Source of the DNA: Saprospiraceae bacterium
Lineage (GTDB): Bacteria; Bacteroidota; Bacteroidia; Chitinophagales; Saprospiraceae
Direction: 5' to 3'
DNA length: 64,000 nt
Assembly: GCA_016716185.1 (NCBI GenBank)
Contig: JADJWV010000002.1
Location: 534,501 to 598,500 of the forward strand
Shown here piece after piece: positions 25,216-33,341 of the stretch. The translations under genes were made by a program, and so were the position numbers. Below the pieces are notes generated by a model. The model did no database searches and was not told the origin of the DNA. It worked only from the letters and a program-made list of their open reading frames with translations. Every line of letters starts with the position of its first letter. Position 1 is the stretch's first letter.

Positions 25216-27156
25216 TCATTCTGCCTTCTCCTCTACAAAGTACATATCGATCTGCCCCTTGTGTTTAGCCTCAATCTTGCCCCGATAAAAACAATTAAAT
25301 TGATCTTTAATCAATTCATACGTTGTGCCGCTGACATTTACTTTACCGATCTCACCCGATGATTCCATCCTGGAGGCAATGTTGACGGTGTCGCCCCAAA
25401 TATCGTAAGCAAATTTCCGGATGCCCACTATTCCGGCTACAACAGGTCCCGTATGGATGCCAATGCGCAACTCAAAAAAACGGAGTCCTTTGGCCGACAA
25501 TTCCCTTTTATTGGTCTCCATGAATTTCTGGAATTCCAATGCAGCCTGAACAATATCATGGGCATGTGATGCATTGGCGGTGGGCAATCCACCCACGCAC
25601 ATATAACTATCCCCAATTGTTTTAATTTTTTCGATGGGGTACTTTGAAATAATGTTGTCGAAAACGATATAATATCGATTGATTTCCTGCACGAGTTCCT
25701 CAGGGGCCAACTGCTCACTGGTTTTTGTAAAATTCTGAAAATCGGTAAACATCACCGTAACAGAATCGTATCGCTTTGCTTTTGCCGAACCACTTTGTTT
25801 TAGCTCATCCGCCGTTTCCTCAGGGAGAATATTGAGAAGTAACTCGTCCGTCTTCTTTTTTTCCAATGCCAATTCCTGCGTTCTTTCCTTTACTTTCGAC
25901 TCCAGCATGATGTTTTGCGATTGAATGATAATCTCATTATCTTTTAATTGTTGAAGTGCATCCAACTGAGCATCTTCCTTTTCTTTATTAATGGTGTTTA
26001 ATTTGTTGGCCAAAGCCAATAGTAGCAACAAGGCTTCGGTAGCCGATCCAAATTTTAACGAATGTCCTGTTATCGCATTATAAGGAATTAAGTTGAAGTC
26101 TTTCAGGATGAATACCACCAAACTGGATAACAAAGCAGTCCAGGCAAACAGGAAAAACTTAGCCGGTTTGTATCCCGATTGCAATACCCTGATCGCTCCA
26201 ATAAAAAATATACAGATCAAAAGAAGTGCTGCTATTTCAACATATATAGTCCCCAGCATAAAATTTCCTGAAAGGACGATGGCCATATTAAAACTAAACA
26301 ATACCAATAGTCCAACAAAGGCATAATGGATTACCGGTGCATTCTGTTTGGTGTGAAGAAAGTGAATGGCAAACAAAATACCAGAAATTCCTAGTAAGGA
26401 GGAGATCACATCTTCATATTGGCCCAGCCACGCATAATCGCCCCAAAGATATTCATGGGCATACCCACTCAGTGAAGCATTCATAAATGCCATAAAAAAG
26501 ACATAAATGACATAGTATATGTACGACGTATCTTTTACCGAAAAATAAAGGATCAAATTATAAAGGATCATCAAAAACATAAATCCGATATAAATACCCA
26601 TCATAAAATCTTCCTTATGGAATACTTCCGCAAATCCTTTAAGTGTGCCGACTTTGATGGGCACAATGGTTCCCCTGCTGTGCCGGACTTTTAAATAAAA
26701 TTCCTTGGCAGTATCCGTTTTGTTACAAAGAAGTAAGAGGTAGTTGTTGTTATGGAGTTCCCGTTCATAGATGCTCAAGCCTACTCCTGATTCCTTAGTA
26801 TTTAAAATGCTCTCGCCACTCACTTCATACAGAAATATGCTGTCAAGGCCATTATTAGATATTTCGAGGTAGCAGTCCTGATCGTGGGGGTTGATCAGTT
26901 TAAACCGCATCCACAATACGGACTTTGTAATGCCGATATTGGGAACATCCTGTTTACTTATCAGGAATGGGATATTTCGTTTATTAGAAAGGATCGAAGA
27001 GATGGTTTGTGTGGCTGAGCTATCCACATAACACTCGACGTACTTGCCAATGTTCAAAACGGTCCGATCTGTTGGGATTTCCACGATTGCTTGTGCATGG
27101 AGCAAATCCATCCCCAAATACAAGTAGCTGATTATGGAGAGTATGAAATATTTCAT
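25216..27156 (-). CDS. 7TMR-DISM membrane adenylate cyclase (class III)
   Basis: Numbering from the longer frame starting at 27168: signal peptide to ~26, an extracellular 7TMR-DISM sensor domain (~35-180, 'VLWMRFKLINPHDQDCYLEISNNGLDSIFLYE'), seven transmembrane helices (~188-385), a coiled coil (~390-440) and a class III cyclase domain (~460-645). Metal ligands Asp476 ('FTDFQNFT') and Asp520 ('TIGDSYM'), the adenine-specifying pair Lys516/Asp589 ('YDIWGDTVN') and transition-state Asn596/Arg600 are all present, so it should be an active adenylate cyclase rather than guanylate cyclase. ATG 27156 gives the better signal peptide. The ligand is unknown; DISM domains are thought to bind carbohydrates. 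Confidence 0.92.
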   Translation of the reverse strand: MKYFILSIISYLYLGMDLLHAQAIVEIPTDRTVLNIGKYVECYVDSSATQTISSILSNKRNIPFLISKQDVPNIGITKSVLWMRFKLINPHDQDCYLEISNNGLDSIFLYEVSGESILNTKESGVGLSIYERELHNNNYLLLLCNKTDTAKEFYLKVRHSRGTIVPIKVGTLKGFAEVFHKEDFMMGIYIGFMFLMILYNLILYFSVKDTSYIYYVIYVFFMAFMNASLSGYAHEYLWGDYAWLGQYEDVISSLLGISGILFAIHFLHTKQNAPVIHYAFVGLLVLFSFNMAIVLSGNFMLGTIYVEIAALLLICIFFIGAIRVLQSGYKPAKFFLFAWTALLSSLVVFILKDFNLIPYNAITGHSLKFGSATEALLLLLALANKLNTINKEKEDAQLDALQQLKDNEIIIQSQNIMLESKVKERTQELALEKKKTDELLLNILPEETADELKQSGSAKAKRYDSVTVMFTDFQNFTKTSEQLAPEELVQEINRYYIVFDNIISKYPIEKIKTIGDSYMCVGGLPTANASHAHDIVQAALEFQKFMETNKRELSAKGLRFFELRIGIHTGPVVAGIVGIRKFAYDIWGDTVNIASRMESSGEIGKVNVSGTTYELIKDQFNCFYRGKIEAKHKGQIDMYFVEEKAE

Positions 27157-27468
27157 AATTCGGCCCAATCCAATTTCAAAGAAGGCTTGGTTATTGAAGA
27201 ATAAACTAATGTTGATTCGAAGCCCAATGGCTATTGGTAAATGTAAGTCAGTTTTTTTAACTATTAAAACTTGATTACAGGATTTAACCCGGGCTGGTAA
27301 GCATGAGATTTAGAATCAGGGCAAAGATTGATGTAAAGGACCAGAATATGAAACCGGGGACGTATCCGGAAGCAGATTCCATTCTCATTTTAGTTTAGGT
27401 TTTGGCCTGGGCAGGTTTTGCAAACGCCAAACTTTCTTTCGTTATGTTAACATGCCGAATTCTGTCAG

Positions 27469-27494
27469 CCACACCCACACCCACACCCACACCC
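27469..27494. repeat. CCACAC hexamer repeat
   Basis: Four perfect CCACAC units and a partial fifth; a shorter copy (CACACCCACACCCATGC) lies about 170 bases downstream, as if the segment had been duplicated. Confidence 0.85.
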
Positions 27495-27574
27495 ATGCTG
27501 AATTCGGGAGGGGTTTGTTGTGATGGAATAGACTTTACGTAAGCCTCAAAATCTAGTTCGACGGAGCTCACTTG

Positions 27575-27594
27575 CCCCATCAGTACTGATGGGG
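27575..27594. other. Perfect 20-bp palindrome
   Basis: CCCCATCAGT/ACTGATGGGG reads identically on both strands with no spacer. It could be a cruciform/hairpin or operator; no neighbouring gene explains it. Confidence 0.8.
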
Positions 27595-27610
27595 TCGGTT
27601 CGCTGTGTCG

Positions 27611-27631
27611 AAAGCCACTTCGTGTGGCTTT
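27611..27631 (-). terminator. Hairpin, possible tRNA-Leu terminator
   Basis: AAAGCCAC-TTCGT-GTGGCTTT stem-loop, about 34 bases past the tRNA 3' end on the reverse strand. The T tail is short, so termination is only possible, not certain. Confidence 0.4.
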
Positions 27632-27664
27632 CTCCTTGCTCACACCCACACCCATGCCGGATTG

Positions 27665-27748
27665 TGCCGAAGGTGGGACTCGAACCCACATGTCCTCGCG
27701 AACACACGCCCCTGAAACGTGCGTGTCTACCAATTTCACCACTTCGGC
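27665..27748 (-). tRNA. tRNA-Leu, anticodon CAG
   Basis: Reverse strand folds as a class II tRNA of 84 bases. Acceptor GCCGAAG pairs with CTTCGGC, discriminator A; D-arm GTG...CAC; anticodon stem CACGT/GCGTG with loop TTCAGGG, giving CAG in the centre (reads CUG); long variable arm TGTTCGCGAGGACA, typical of leucine; T-arm GTGGG-TTCGAGT-CCCAC. No CCA is encoded. A TATTTTTG box lies 26 bases upstream at 27775-27782. Confidence 0.96.
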
Positions 27749-27850
27749 TTAGCCTTGTTTTAGAAACAAGTGTGCAAAAATAAGGAGAAGATGCATTTCG
27801 CGATGCAGTTCAATAATATATAAAAAAAGCTTATATATCGGGCTACCTCT

Positions 27851-27858
27851 TATCTTTG
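27851..27858 (+). promoter_or_regulatory. metG promoter -7 box
   Basis: TATCTTTG, 18 bases ahead of the metG ATG. No good -33 element at the expected distance. Confidence 0.55.
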
Positions 27859-27876
27859 CAGGAATTATCCGCGGGC

Positions 27877-30030
27877 ATGATTCCATATAAAAGACACCTG
27901 GTTACTGCAGCTTTGCCTTATGCCAATGGGCCCCTGCACGTAGGACACTTGTGTGGTGCATATCTTCCTGCGGATGTTTATGTGCGATTTCAGAAACTGC
28001 TCGGTAAGGATATCGTTTTCATTTGTGGCTCGGACGAACACGGCGCTGCAATTACCATGCGGGCACTCAAAGAAAATAAGACGGCACAGGAAATCATCGA
28101 TACCTATCACAAGCAATTTGTAGAGACCTTCAAGAGGATTGGTATTTCGTTCAATTATTATCACCGCACTTCTGCAAAATTACACCACGAAACTTCTCAG
28201 GAATTTTTCATGGAGCTCTATAAAAAAGGAGCGTTCGAAGAATTGGAATCCGAACAATATTACGACCCCCTTGCAAAACAATTTCTGGCCGACCGCTACA
28301 TCACCGGTACATGTCCGAAATGCGGCAACGCAAATGCCTATGGCGATCAATGCGAACAATGTGGCAGCAGTTTGAATCCCATGGATCTTATTTCTCCCAA
28401 AAGCGTGCTGACCGGAGAAACACCTGAAATTAAAAAAACCAAACACTGGTATCTCCCCTTGCAACATCACGAATCGTGGTTGAAGAGCTTTATAGAAGAA
28501 GGGACTTTAGATGGTGCTTTCCACCATGATCCGGAGACCTGGAAAAATCACGTCATCGGACAATGTAAATCCTGGCTGGAAGGTGGACTGCAATCCAGAG
28601 CGATGACCCGAGATCTGGACTGGGGCGTGGATGTCCCTCCTGAAATTGAAGGATCTGAAGGAAAGAAATTATACGTATGGATGGATGCTCCCATTGGTTA
28701 CATTTCCTCGACGAAACAATGGGCAACCGAAAACAATAAAGACTGGAAAGAATATTGGCAGGATCCCGAATCGGAGCTCATTCATTTTATTGGAAAGGAC
28801 AATATAGTTTTTCATTGCATCATTTTTCCAGCGATATTAAAATCTCACGGTGGATATAATTTACCATCCAATGTTCCTGCCAATCAATTTATGAATCTCG
28901 AAGGAGATAAAATATCCACTTCAAGAAATTGGGCAGTTTGGGTGCACGAATTTTTGGACGATCTGCCGGGTTATGAAGATTCACTCCGGTATTACCTCGT
29001 GAAGAACATGCCGGAGCAAAAAGACAGCGAGTTCACCTGGAAAGGATTTCAGGATGCACACAACAACGAACTCGTTAATAATTTATCAAATTTTATTCAC
29101 AGGGTCCTCAGTCTTACGCATAAATATTACAAGGGTCAGGTGCCAGATTTTGATCCGGATCAAAGTATCGAGGGCGTGGCAGGTGATGAGCTGGGTGGAT
29201 TTCACGACGCTGAAATGATTTATTTGTTCGACAAGATCCAAGAACTCACACAGTACATAAGGGAATACGATTTCCGATCTGCATTAAAAGAATTGATGGA
29301 GATCAGCACCGCCGGGAATCAGTTATTGCAAAACAACGAGCCCTGGAAATTGCAAAAATCGGATCCGGATACCGTGCAGGTGGTAATGAATTTAAGCTTG
29401 CAATACGTCGTTGCACTGAGCGTCATCATGCATCCCTTTATGCCTTTTGCGGCATCGCGTTTGCGCAAAATGATGAATCTGCCAGAGCTGCAGGAAGAAA
29501 ATGATTTGAACATCCTTTTGGATAATCTGGCCGAAGGTGGATTTCTCATTGAGAGCGGCCACCAAATCCATGAAGCAGAATACTTATTTGGTAAAATCGA
29601 AGACGAATCCATTCAAAAGCAAATCGATAAATTGCATCAATCAAAAGCAACCGGAGCCACACAAACTGCTGCTGAAACCAATACTTCTTATCAACCCTTG
29701 AAGCCGCATGTAAGCTATGATGATTTTGCGAAAATGGATCTCCGCACAGCCAAAATCATTCACGCCGAAAAAGTAGCCAAAGCCGATAAACTCCTCAAAC
29801 TCGAATTGGATCTCGGCTTTGAAAAACGCACGGTAGTCAGCGGCATTGCCCTCCACTACAAACCGGAAGAGATCATTGGCCGTCAAGTCTTACTCTTGGC
29901 TAATCTGGCACCACGGCCTTTAAAAGGTATTGAATCCAACGGCATGATCCTTATGGCCGAAAACAGCGAAGGAAAACTAACATTTGTAAGTGTCGATGAA
30001 TTTGCAGCTACGGGGTCGGTGGTGAAGTAG
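27877..30030 (+). CDS. metG: Methionyl-tRNA synthetase with C-terminal tRNA-binding domain
   Basis: Charges tRNA-Met. From ATG 27877 (a frame from TTG 27856 begins inside the promoter box) the protein has 717 residues: Rossmann catalytic core with the HIGH-type motif 'PYANGPLHVGHL', a zinc knuckle 'CPKCGNANAYGDQCEQCG', 'KLYVWMDAPIGYIS', the KMSKS counterpart 'DKISTSRNW', an anticodon-binding helical domain, and after a Ser/Thr-rich linker an EMAP-II/Arc1p-like tRNA-binding domain ('YDDFAKMDLRTAKIIHAEKVAKADKLLKLELDLG', 'SNGMILMAE'). Length and order are normal for Bacteroidota. The TAG stop is the first unit of an 8-bp array. Confidence 0.97.
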   Translation: MIPYKRHLVTAALPYANGPLHVGHLCGAYLPADVYVRFQKLLGKDIVFICGSDEHGAAITMRALKENKTAQEIIDTYHKQFVETFKRIGISFNYYHRTSAKLHHETSQEFFMELYKKGAFEELESEQYYDPLAKQFLADRYITGTCPKCGNANAYGDQCEQCGSSLNPMDLISPKSVLTGETPEIKKTKHWYLPLQHHESWLKSFIEEGTLDGAFHHDPETWKNHVIGQCKSWLEGGLQSRAMTRDLDWGVDVPPEIEGSEGKKLYVWMDAPIGYISSTKQWATENNKDWKEYWQDPESELIHFIGKDNIVFHCIIFPAILKSHGGYNLPSNVPANQFMNLEGDKISTSRNWAVWVHEFLDDLPGYEDSLRYYLVKNMPEQKDSEFTWKGFQDAHNNELVNNLSNFIHRVLSLTHKYYKGQVPDFDPDQSIEGVAGDELGGFHDAEMIYLFDKIQELTQYIREYDFRSALKELMEISTAGNQLLQNNEPWKLQKSDPDTVQVVMNLSLQYVVALSVIMHPFMPFAASRLRKMMNLPELQEENDLNILLDNLAEGGFLIESGHQIHEAEYLFGKIEDESIQKQIDKLHQSKATGATQTAAETNTSYQPLKPHVSYDDFAKMDLRTAKIIHAEKVAKADKLLKLELDLGFEKRTVVSGIALHYKPEEIIGRQVLLLANLAPRPLKGIESNGMILMAENSEGKLTFVSVDEFAATGSVVK

Positions 30031-30255
30031 GCATGTAGGTATGTAGGCATGTAGGCTTTTAGGCTTTTAGGCTTTTAGGCTTTTAGGCATGTAGAAATGT
30101 AGGCATGTAGGCATGTAGGCATTTAGGCATGTAGGCTTTTAGGCATGTAGGCATGTAGGCATGTAGGCATTTAGGCATGTAGGCTTTTAGGCATGTAGGC
30201 TTTTAGGCTTTTAGGCATGTAGGCATGTAGGCATGTAGGCATGTAGGCATGTAGG
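30028..30255. repeat. 8-bp tandem array TAGGCNTN, 28 units in exact phase, starting at the metG stop codon
   Basis: TAG recurs every 8 bases from 30028 (the metG stop) to 30252 with no slip. Units alternate between TAGGCATG and TAGGCTTT, with single variants such as TAGGTATG, TAGAAATG and TAGGCATT. The TAGGCTTT form is the reverse complement of the array at 7358. Confidence 0.95.
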
Positions 30256-30265
30256 AATAACAAAT

Positions 30266-30281
30266 GCTAACATCCGTTAGT
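30266..30281. repeat. Palindrome GCTAAC-ATCC-GTTAGT
   Basis: Member of the ACKAAC-N4-GTTAGT intergenic family, one mismatch at the first base; 11 bases after the 8-bp array. Confidence 0.65.
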
Positions 30282-30506
30282 TCCATCAATTGCAATTATT
30301 TATAAATTATTTTTTTGGGCTTTATCCAATAAATGGATAGTAAGGGCTGAAGGGGATCAGGATAAAGGCATGTAGGCCTGGACTTAGTAGGTTTGGATGA
30401 ATGTCTGGAAGTCTGTTAGTATGAGAGTCTTCTCGACAAAATTGGTCATGATTGTTTCGTAATTGTAGATCTTTTCAATTTTATCAGGATGGTTGTTTAT
30501 TTTAAA

Positions 30507-30522
30507 ACGAACGATTGTTAGT
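30507..30522. repeat. Palindrome ACGAAC-GATT-GTTAGT
   Basis: Member of the 16-bp intergenic family. It is followed at once by period-7 sequence (CAACAAC, CAGCAAC, CAGCAAC, TAACAAC) that leads into the stop codon of the reverse-strand CHU_C gene. Confidence 0.75.
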
Positions 30523-30565
30523 CGCAACAACCAGCAACCAGCAACTAACAACCAATCACTGCCAA

Positions 30566-33154
30566 CTACTTCACCAGCGTCACCGATCCCTTGACATGTG
30601 AGGGGACGCCGCATTCTGCCCGTTCGTATTTTGCATAATAGGTATAAGTATCTACAGGTGCCGGATTGCCATCGAAAATGCCATCCCAGCCTTCATCTAT
30701 TTTGGTAGTTTCGAATACTTTTTGTCCCCAACGGTTGAATACTGCCAGTTCGTATTTGCTCACAGTAGTGATGTCTTTGATAAATGGTTTGAAGGATTGG
30801 TTTTCCATAATTTGCGACTGGGGTACAAACACATTAGGGAATTGTAGAATTTTTTCTTCAACTGCTTGTACGTTAAAGTTTTGTATACAGCTACCTAAAA
30901 TAGCGGAATAAATTCCAGGTTTTAATACATAAATCGTATCTGTTGTTTGTCCGGTACTCCACAATATTTCATTGACTCCTTTCGGTTTATTAATAATGAA
31001 AATAGGCAAAGGAAATTTATTACAAGAGTCTAATTTAACCTCGGCTAAATCATCCTTCAATTTAATGATAAAAGTATTTGTAAATGTAGATTGGCAATAA
31101 GAAATTGTCACTTTGTAGGTTCCTGGATTTGTAATGGGTCTAAAGAATTGAGTGGATCCATTATCCCAATTGTAAGTAGCACCAGGTGCATTAAAAGGGT
31201 ATAATGTATCTGGATAATTACATATTTCATAAACTTCAACTTCATCATTGAATTCCGGAAGTCTGATGATAAATGTTTTTGTAAAAGTAGATTGGCAATA
31301 AAAAATAGTTACATTATAAGTGCCTGGTTTTGTGATTGCTCTATAACTTTGGGTGCTATCATTATCCCACAAAAATCTAGCCCCATTGCCATCGAAATTG
31401 GCATATATGGTGTCAGGATAAGAACAAATATCGAAATTTAAAGTATCGTTCTCGAATTTCGGCAAACTCACAATAAAAGTAATCTTAAAATCCACTTCAC
31501 ATTTTGTAACCGTAACATTATAGGTGCCGGGCCCACTCACATCAATGGCAGAAGTGGTATCTCCCGTTTGCCATTTGTAACGCGAATCGGGAAACTGATT
31601 TGCAAATAGTCTTCTCGGATAATTACATTCTGCTATATTGAAAACGATGTCCTGAAATGTCCTGTAACTCACGATGTAGGTAATCACTGCAGATTTTCCG
31701 CAATACTCAATTTTGACGCTGTACCTTCCTGCTTCTTTAACCCAGGTTCCCGATTGGTTGGTCCCATTGCTCCATTCGTACCGCGCATTGGGTATTTGTA
31801 TACCGGCAAGAAATACGGAGTCTCCTTTACAGAGTACCTCAGGGATTTCACTATCCTGCAAATCGAATTTTTCGCATTGTCTTACAAAGGTTGCTGGAAC
31901 TTCCAATGCCCTGAAAGGAACAGCTTGTCTCTGTGTTTGTGAGTCCCTTGCAGCTATGTTTGGAATTTCCTGCATATTGATAAAACCCCGTTGAAGAAAA
32001 TTGAATTTCGCGCTGTCGCATACATCCAATCGGGTGGCGGCTTTTATATTCAGCATGCCTCGGCCTGTGCTGTCATTTCCTAATACTGCACAAATACCAA
32101 CATTTCCATCGTTGATGAGACCGGCTTTGTAGTCTCTCACTGTATCTTCCGCTTTAAAATATACAGATTCGAACACCCTTCCGGTATTATTTATTTTATG
32201 AGCTATAATGGAAGCTTGTTGGGTACTGTTGACAGTATCTACTCCATGAAAGACAATTTGCCGGGTACCGTCTAGAAAAAGTCTGTTGTTGTATTCATTG
32301 AGTACACCTGGTTGTCTTAAATTTCTAATGCGATCTGATTCCCATACAAAATCACCGTTTTCGTGAATTGCAATCACTTGTTTGAATCTGGGTCTTTTAA
32401 TTTGGCCCGTATCAGGAATGGGATCGACATAATCGGTACCGAATACGATATGACTATCTCTTTGAATGGCGGTGTTTTGCATAAGTGTCAATCCGGTAAA
32501 TCCTCTCGACCAGATATTGGATCCGGAAGTATCGTATTTTCTTACCTGCAAACCATCACCTACTACAAACTCATTTTCCCGGGTCATTAATATCCATTTG
32601 AGATCGCTGCTATCCGATAATTCTTTAGTCCATTGAGGGTTCAACAAACTATCCAGCAATACGACCCTGCTGCTCAGATTTCGTTTTGCATTCCTGAATT
32701 GGTAAGCCAATAAAATCCGATCATTGTCATATACAGAAATCATGGGTGTATGATGTTCTGTAGAATTTGAAGCGCCTAAAAACTGTGCCGAGGATATGTT
32801 CGCATTGTTGGAGTAGAAAATGAGAATTCTGGATCCCCCAATGCCGGAATGTGCTACCGCGGTAATCAGATATTTGCGTTGACCTAAATGGACGACCTGC
32901 GCCTCGCTGACTTGAACGCCGAGAGGCAAATCGATGCGGTGGCTCTGTTCAACCTCGCCACAGTAATTAAACTGGATCATGGACAAGGTGGAATCCTGGC
33001 CGGTTACCAAAGCAAACCAGGCTCCAAAATCATCTCCGGCGACATCCACGGCCTTTGCATTTATCGAATCTGCTTTGTCGATAAACATCAAAGGTTGTGC
33101 GTTTCCGGTTAAATTCAATAACAATAAAGCAAAACAGGCAATAATCAAGCGCAT
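30566..33154 (-). CDS. Large secreted protein with five Ig-like repeats and T9SS type B (CHU_C) domain
   Basis: 862 residues. Signal peptide 1-19 ('IIACFALLLLNLTGNAQ'). Residues ~20-400 look like a beta-propeller ('TLSMIQFNYCGEVEQSHRI', 'NDRILLAYQFRNAKRNLSSRVVLLDS'). Residues ~432-765 hold five modules of ~67 residues, each with a leading C-x-(Y/G) and an ending 'pGtYnVt..yC'; the central three are closely related ('ECNYPRRLF', 'ICSYPDTIY', 'ICNYPDTLY'). The C-terminus 'NVFVPQSQIMENQSFKPF', 'VFNRWGQKVFET', 'GWDGIFDGNPAPVDTYTYYAKYE' is a CHU_C domain for T9SS export and anchoring. A TATTTTTG box precedes the ATG by 20 bases. Ligand unknown; perhaps adhesion. Confidence 0.9.
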   Translation of the reverse strand: MRLIIACFALLLLNLTGNAQPLMFIDKADSINAKAVDVAGDDFGAWFALVTGQDSTLSMIQFNYCGEVEQSHRIDLPLGVQVSEAQVVHLGQRKYLITAVAHSGIGGSRILIFYSNNANISSAQFLGASNSTEHHTPMISVYDNDRILLAYQFRNAKRNLSSRVVLLDSLLNPQWTKELSDSSDLKWILMTRENEFVVGDGLQVRKYDTSGSNIWSRGFTGLTLMQNTAIQRDSHIVFGTDYVDPIPDTGQIKRPRFKQVIAIHENGDFVWESDRIRNLRQPGVLNEYNNRLFLDGTRQIVFHGVDTVNSTQQASIIAHKINNTGRVFESVYFKAEDTVRDYKAGLINDGNVGICAVLGNDSTGRGMLNIKAATRLDVCDSAKFNFLQRGFINMQEIPNIAARDSQTQRQAVPFRALEVPATFVRQCEKFDLQDSEIPEVLCKGDSVFLAGIQIPNARYEWSNGTNQSGTWVKEAGRYSVKIEYCGKSAVITYIVSYRTFQDIVFNIAECNYPRRLFANQFPDSRYKWQTGDTTSAIDVSGPGTYNVTVTKCEVDFKITFIVSLPKFENDTLNFDICSYPDTIYANFDGNGARFLWDNDSTQSYRAITKPGTYNVTIFYCQSTFTKTFIIRLPEFNDEVEVYEICNYPDTLYPFNAPGATYNWDNGSTQFFRPITNPGTYKVTISYCQSTFTNTFIIKLKDDLAEVKLDSCNKFPLPIFIINKPKGVNEILWSTGQTTDTIYVLKPGIYSAILGSCIQNFNVQAVEEKILQFPNVFVPQSQIMENQSFKPFIKDITTVSKYELAVFNRWGQKVFETTKIDEGWDGIFDGNPAPVDTYTYYAKYERAECGVPSHVKGSVTLVK

Positions 33155-33174
33155 CAGTTATGTATTAAGAGCGA

Positions 33175-33182
33175 CAAAAATA
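33175..33182 (-). promoter_or_regulatory. -7 promoter box for the CHU_C protein at 30566-33154
   Basis: Reverse strand TATTTTTG, 20 bases ahead of the ATG at 33154. Confidence 0.5.
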
Positions 33183-33341
33183 GTTAATTAACAGGTGCAG
33201 GAATGTTAAAATTTGTCTTATTCAGACGGTCATTCCTAACTTTATGAACGATTTCTACGACATTTTCATACGTCACTCAGGAGTACAGCTCGCAAAACTT
33301 TTACAACTTTATTACTTTAAAGGAAAACACTCACAAAGCGC

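Larger units (their letters stand above)
27157..27664. other. Gene-free gap with palindromes and CCACAC repeats
   Basis: No credible gene. Contents: CCACAC repeats at 27469-27492 and again near 27641-27652, both followed by CCCATGC; a perfect 20-bp palindrome at 27575-27594; and a hairpin at 27611-27631 (AAAGCCAC/GTGGCTTT) downstream of the tRNA. The open frame on the reverse strand (27395-27742) overlaps the tRNA and is not a gene. Confidence 0.7.

Noticed and set aside
27469..27494. Telomere-like CCACAC repeat
   Set aside because: Only about four units, internal to the chromosome and not at an end.
27395..27742. 115-residue reverse frame
   Set aside because: Overlaps tRNA-Leu and is built from CCACAC repeats and palindromes.
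30028..30255. CRISPR-like repetitive array after metG
   Set aside because: Units are 8 bases with no spacers, no leader and no cas genes.
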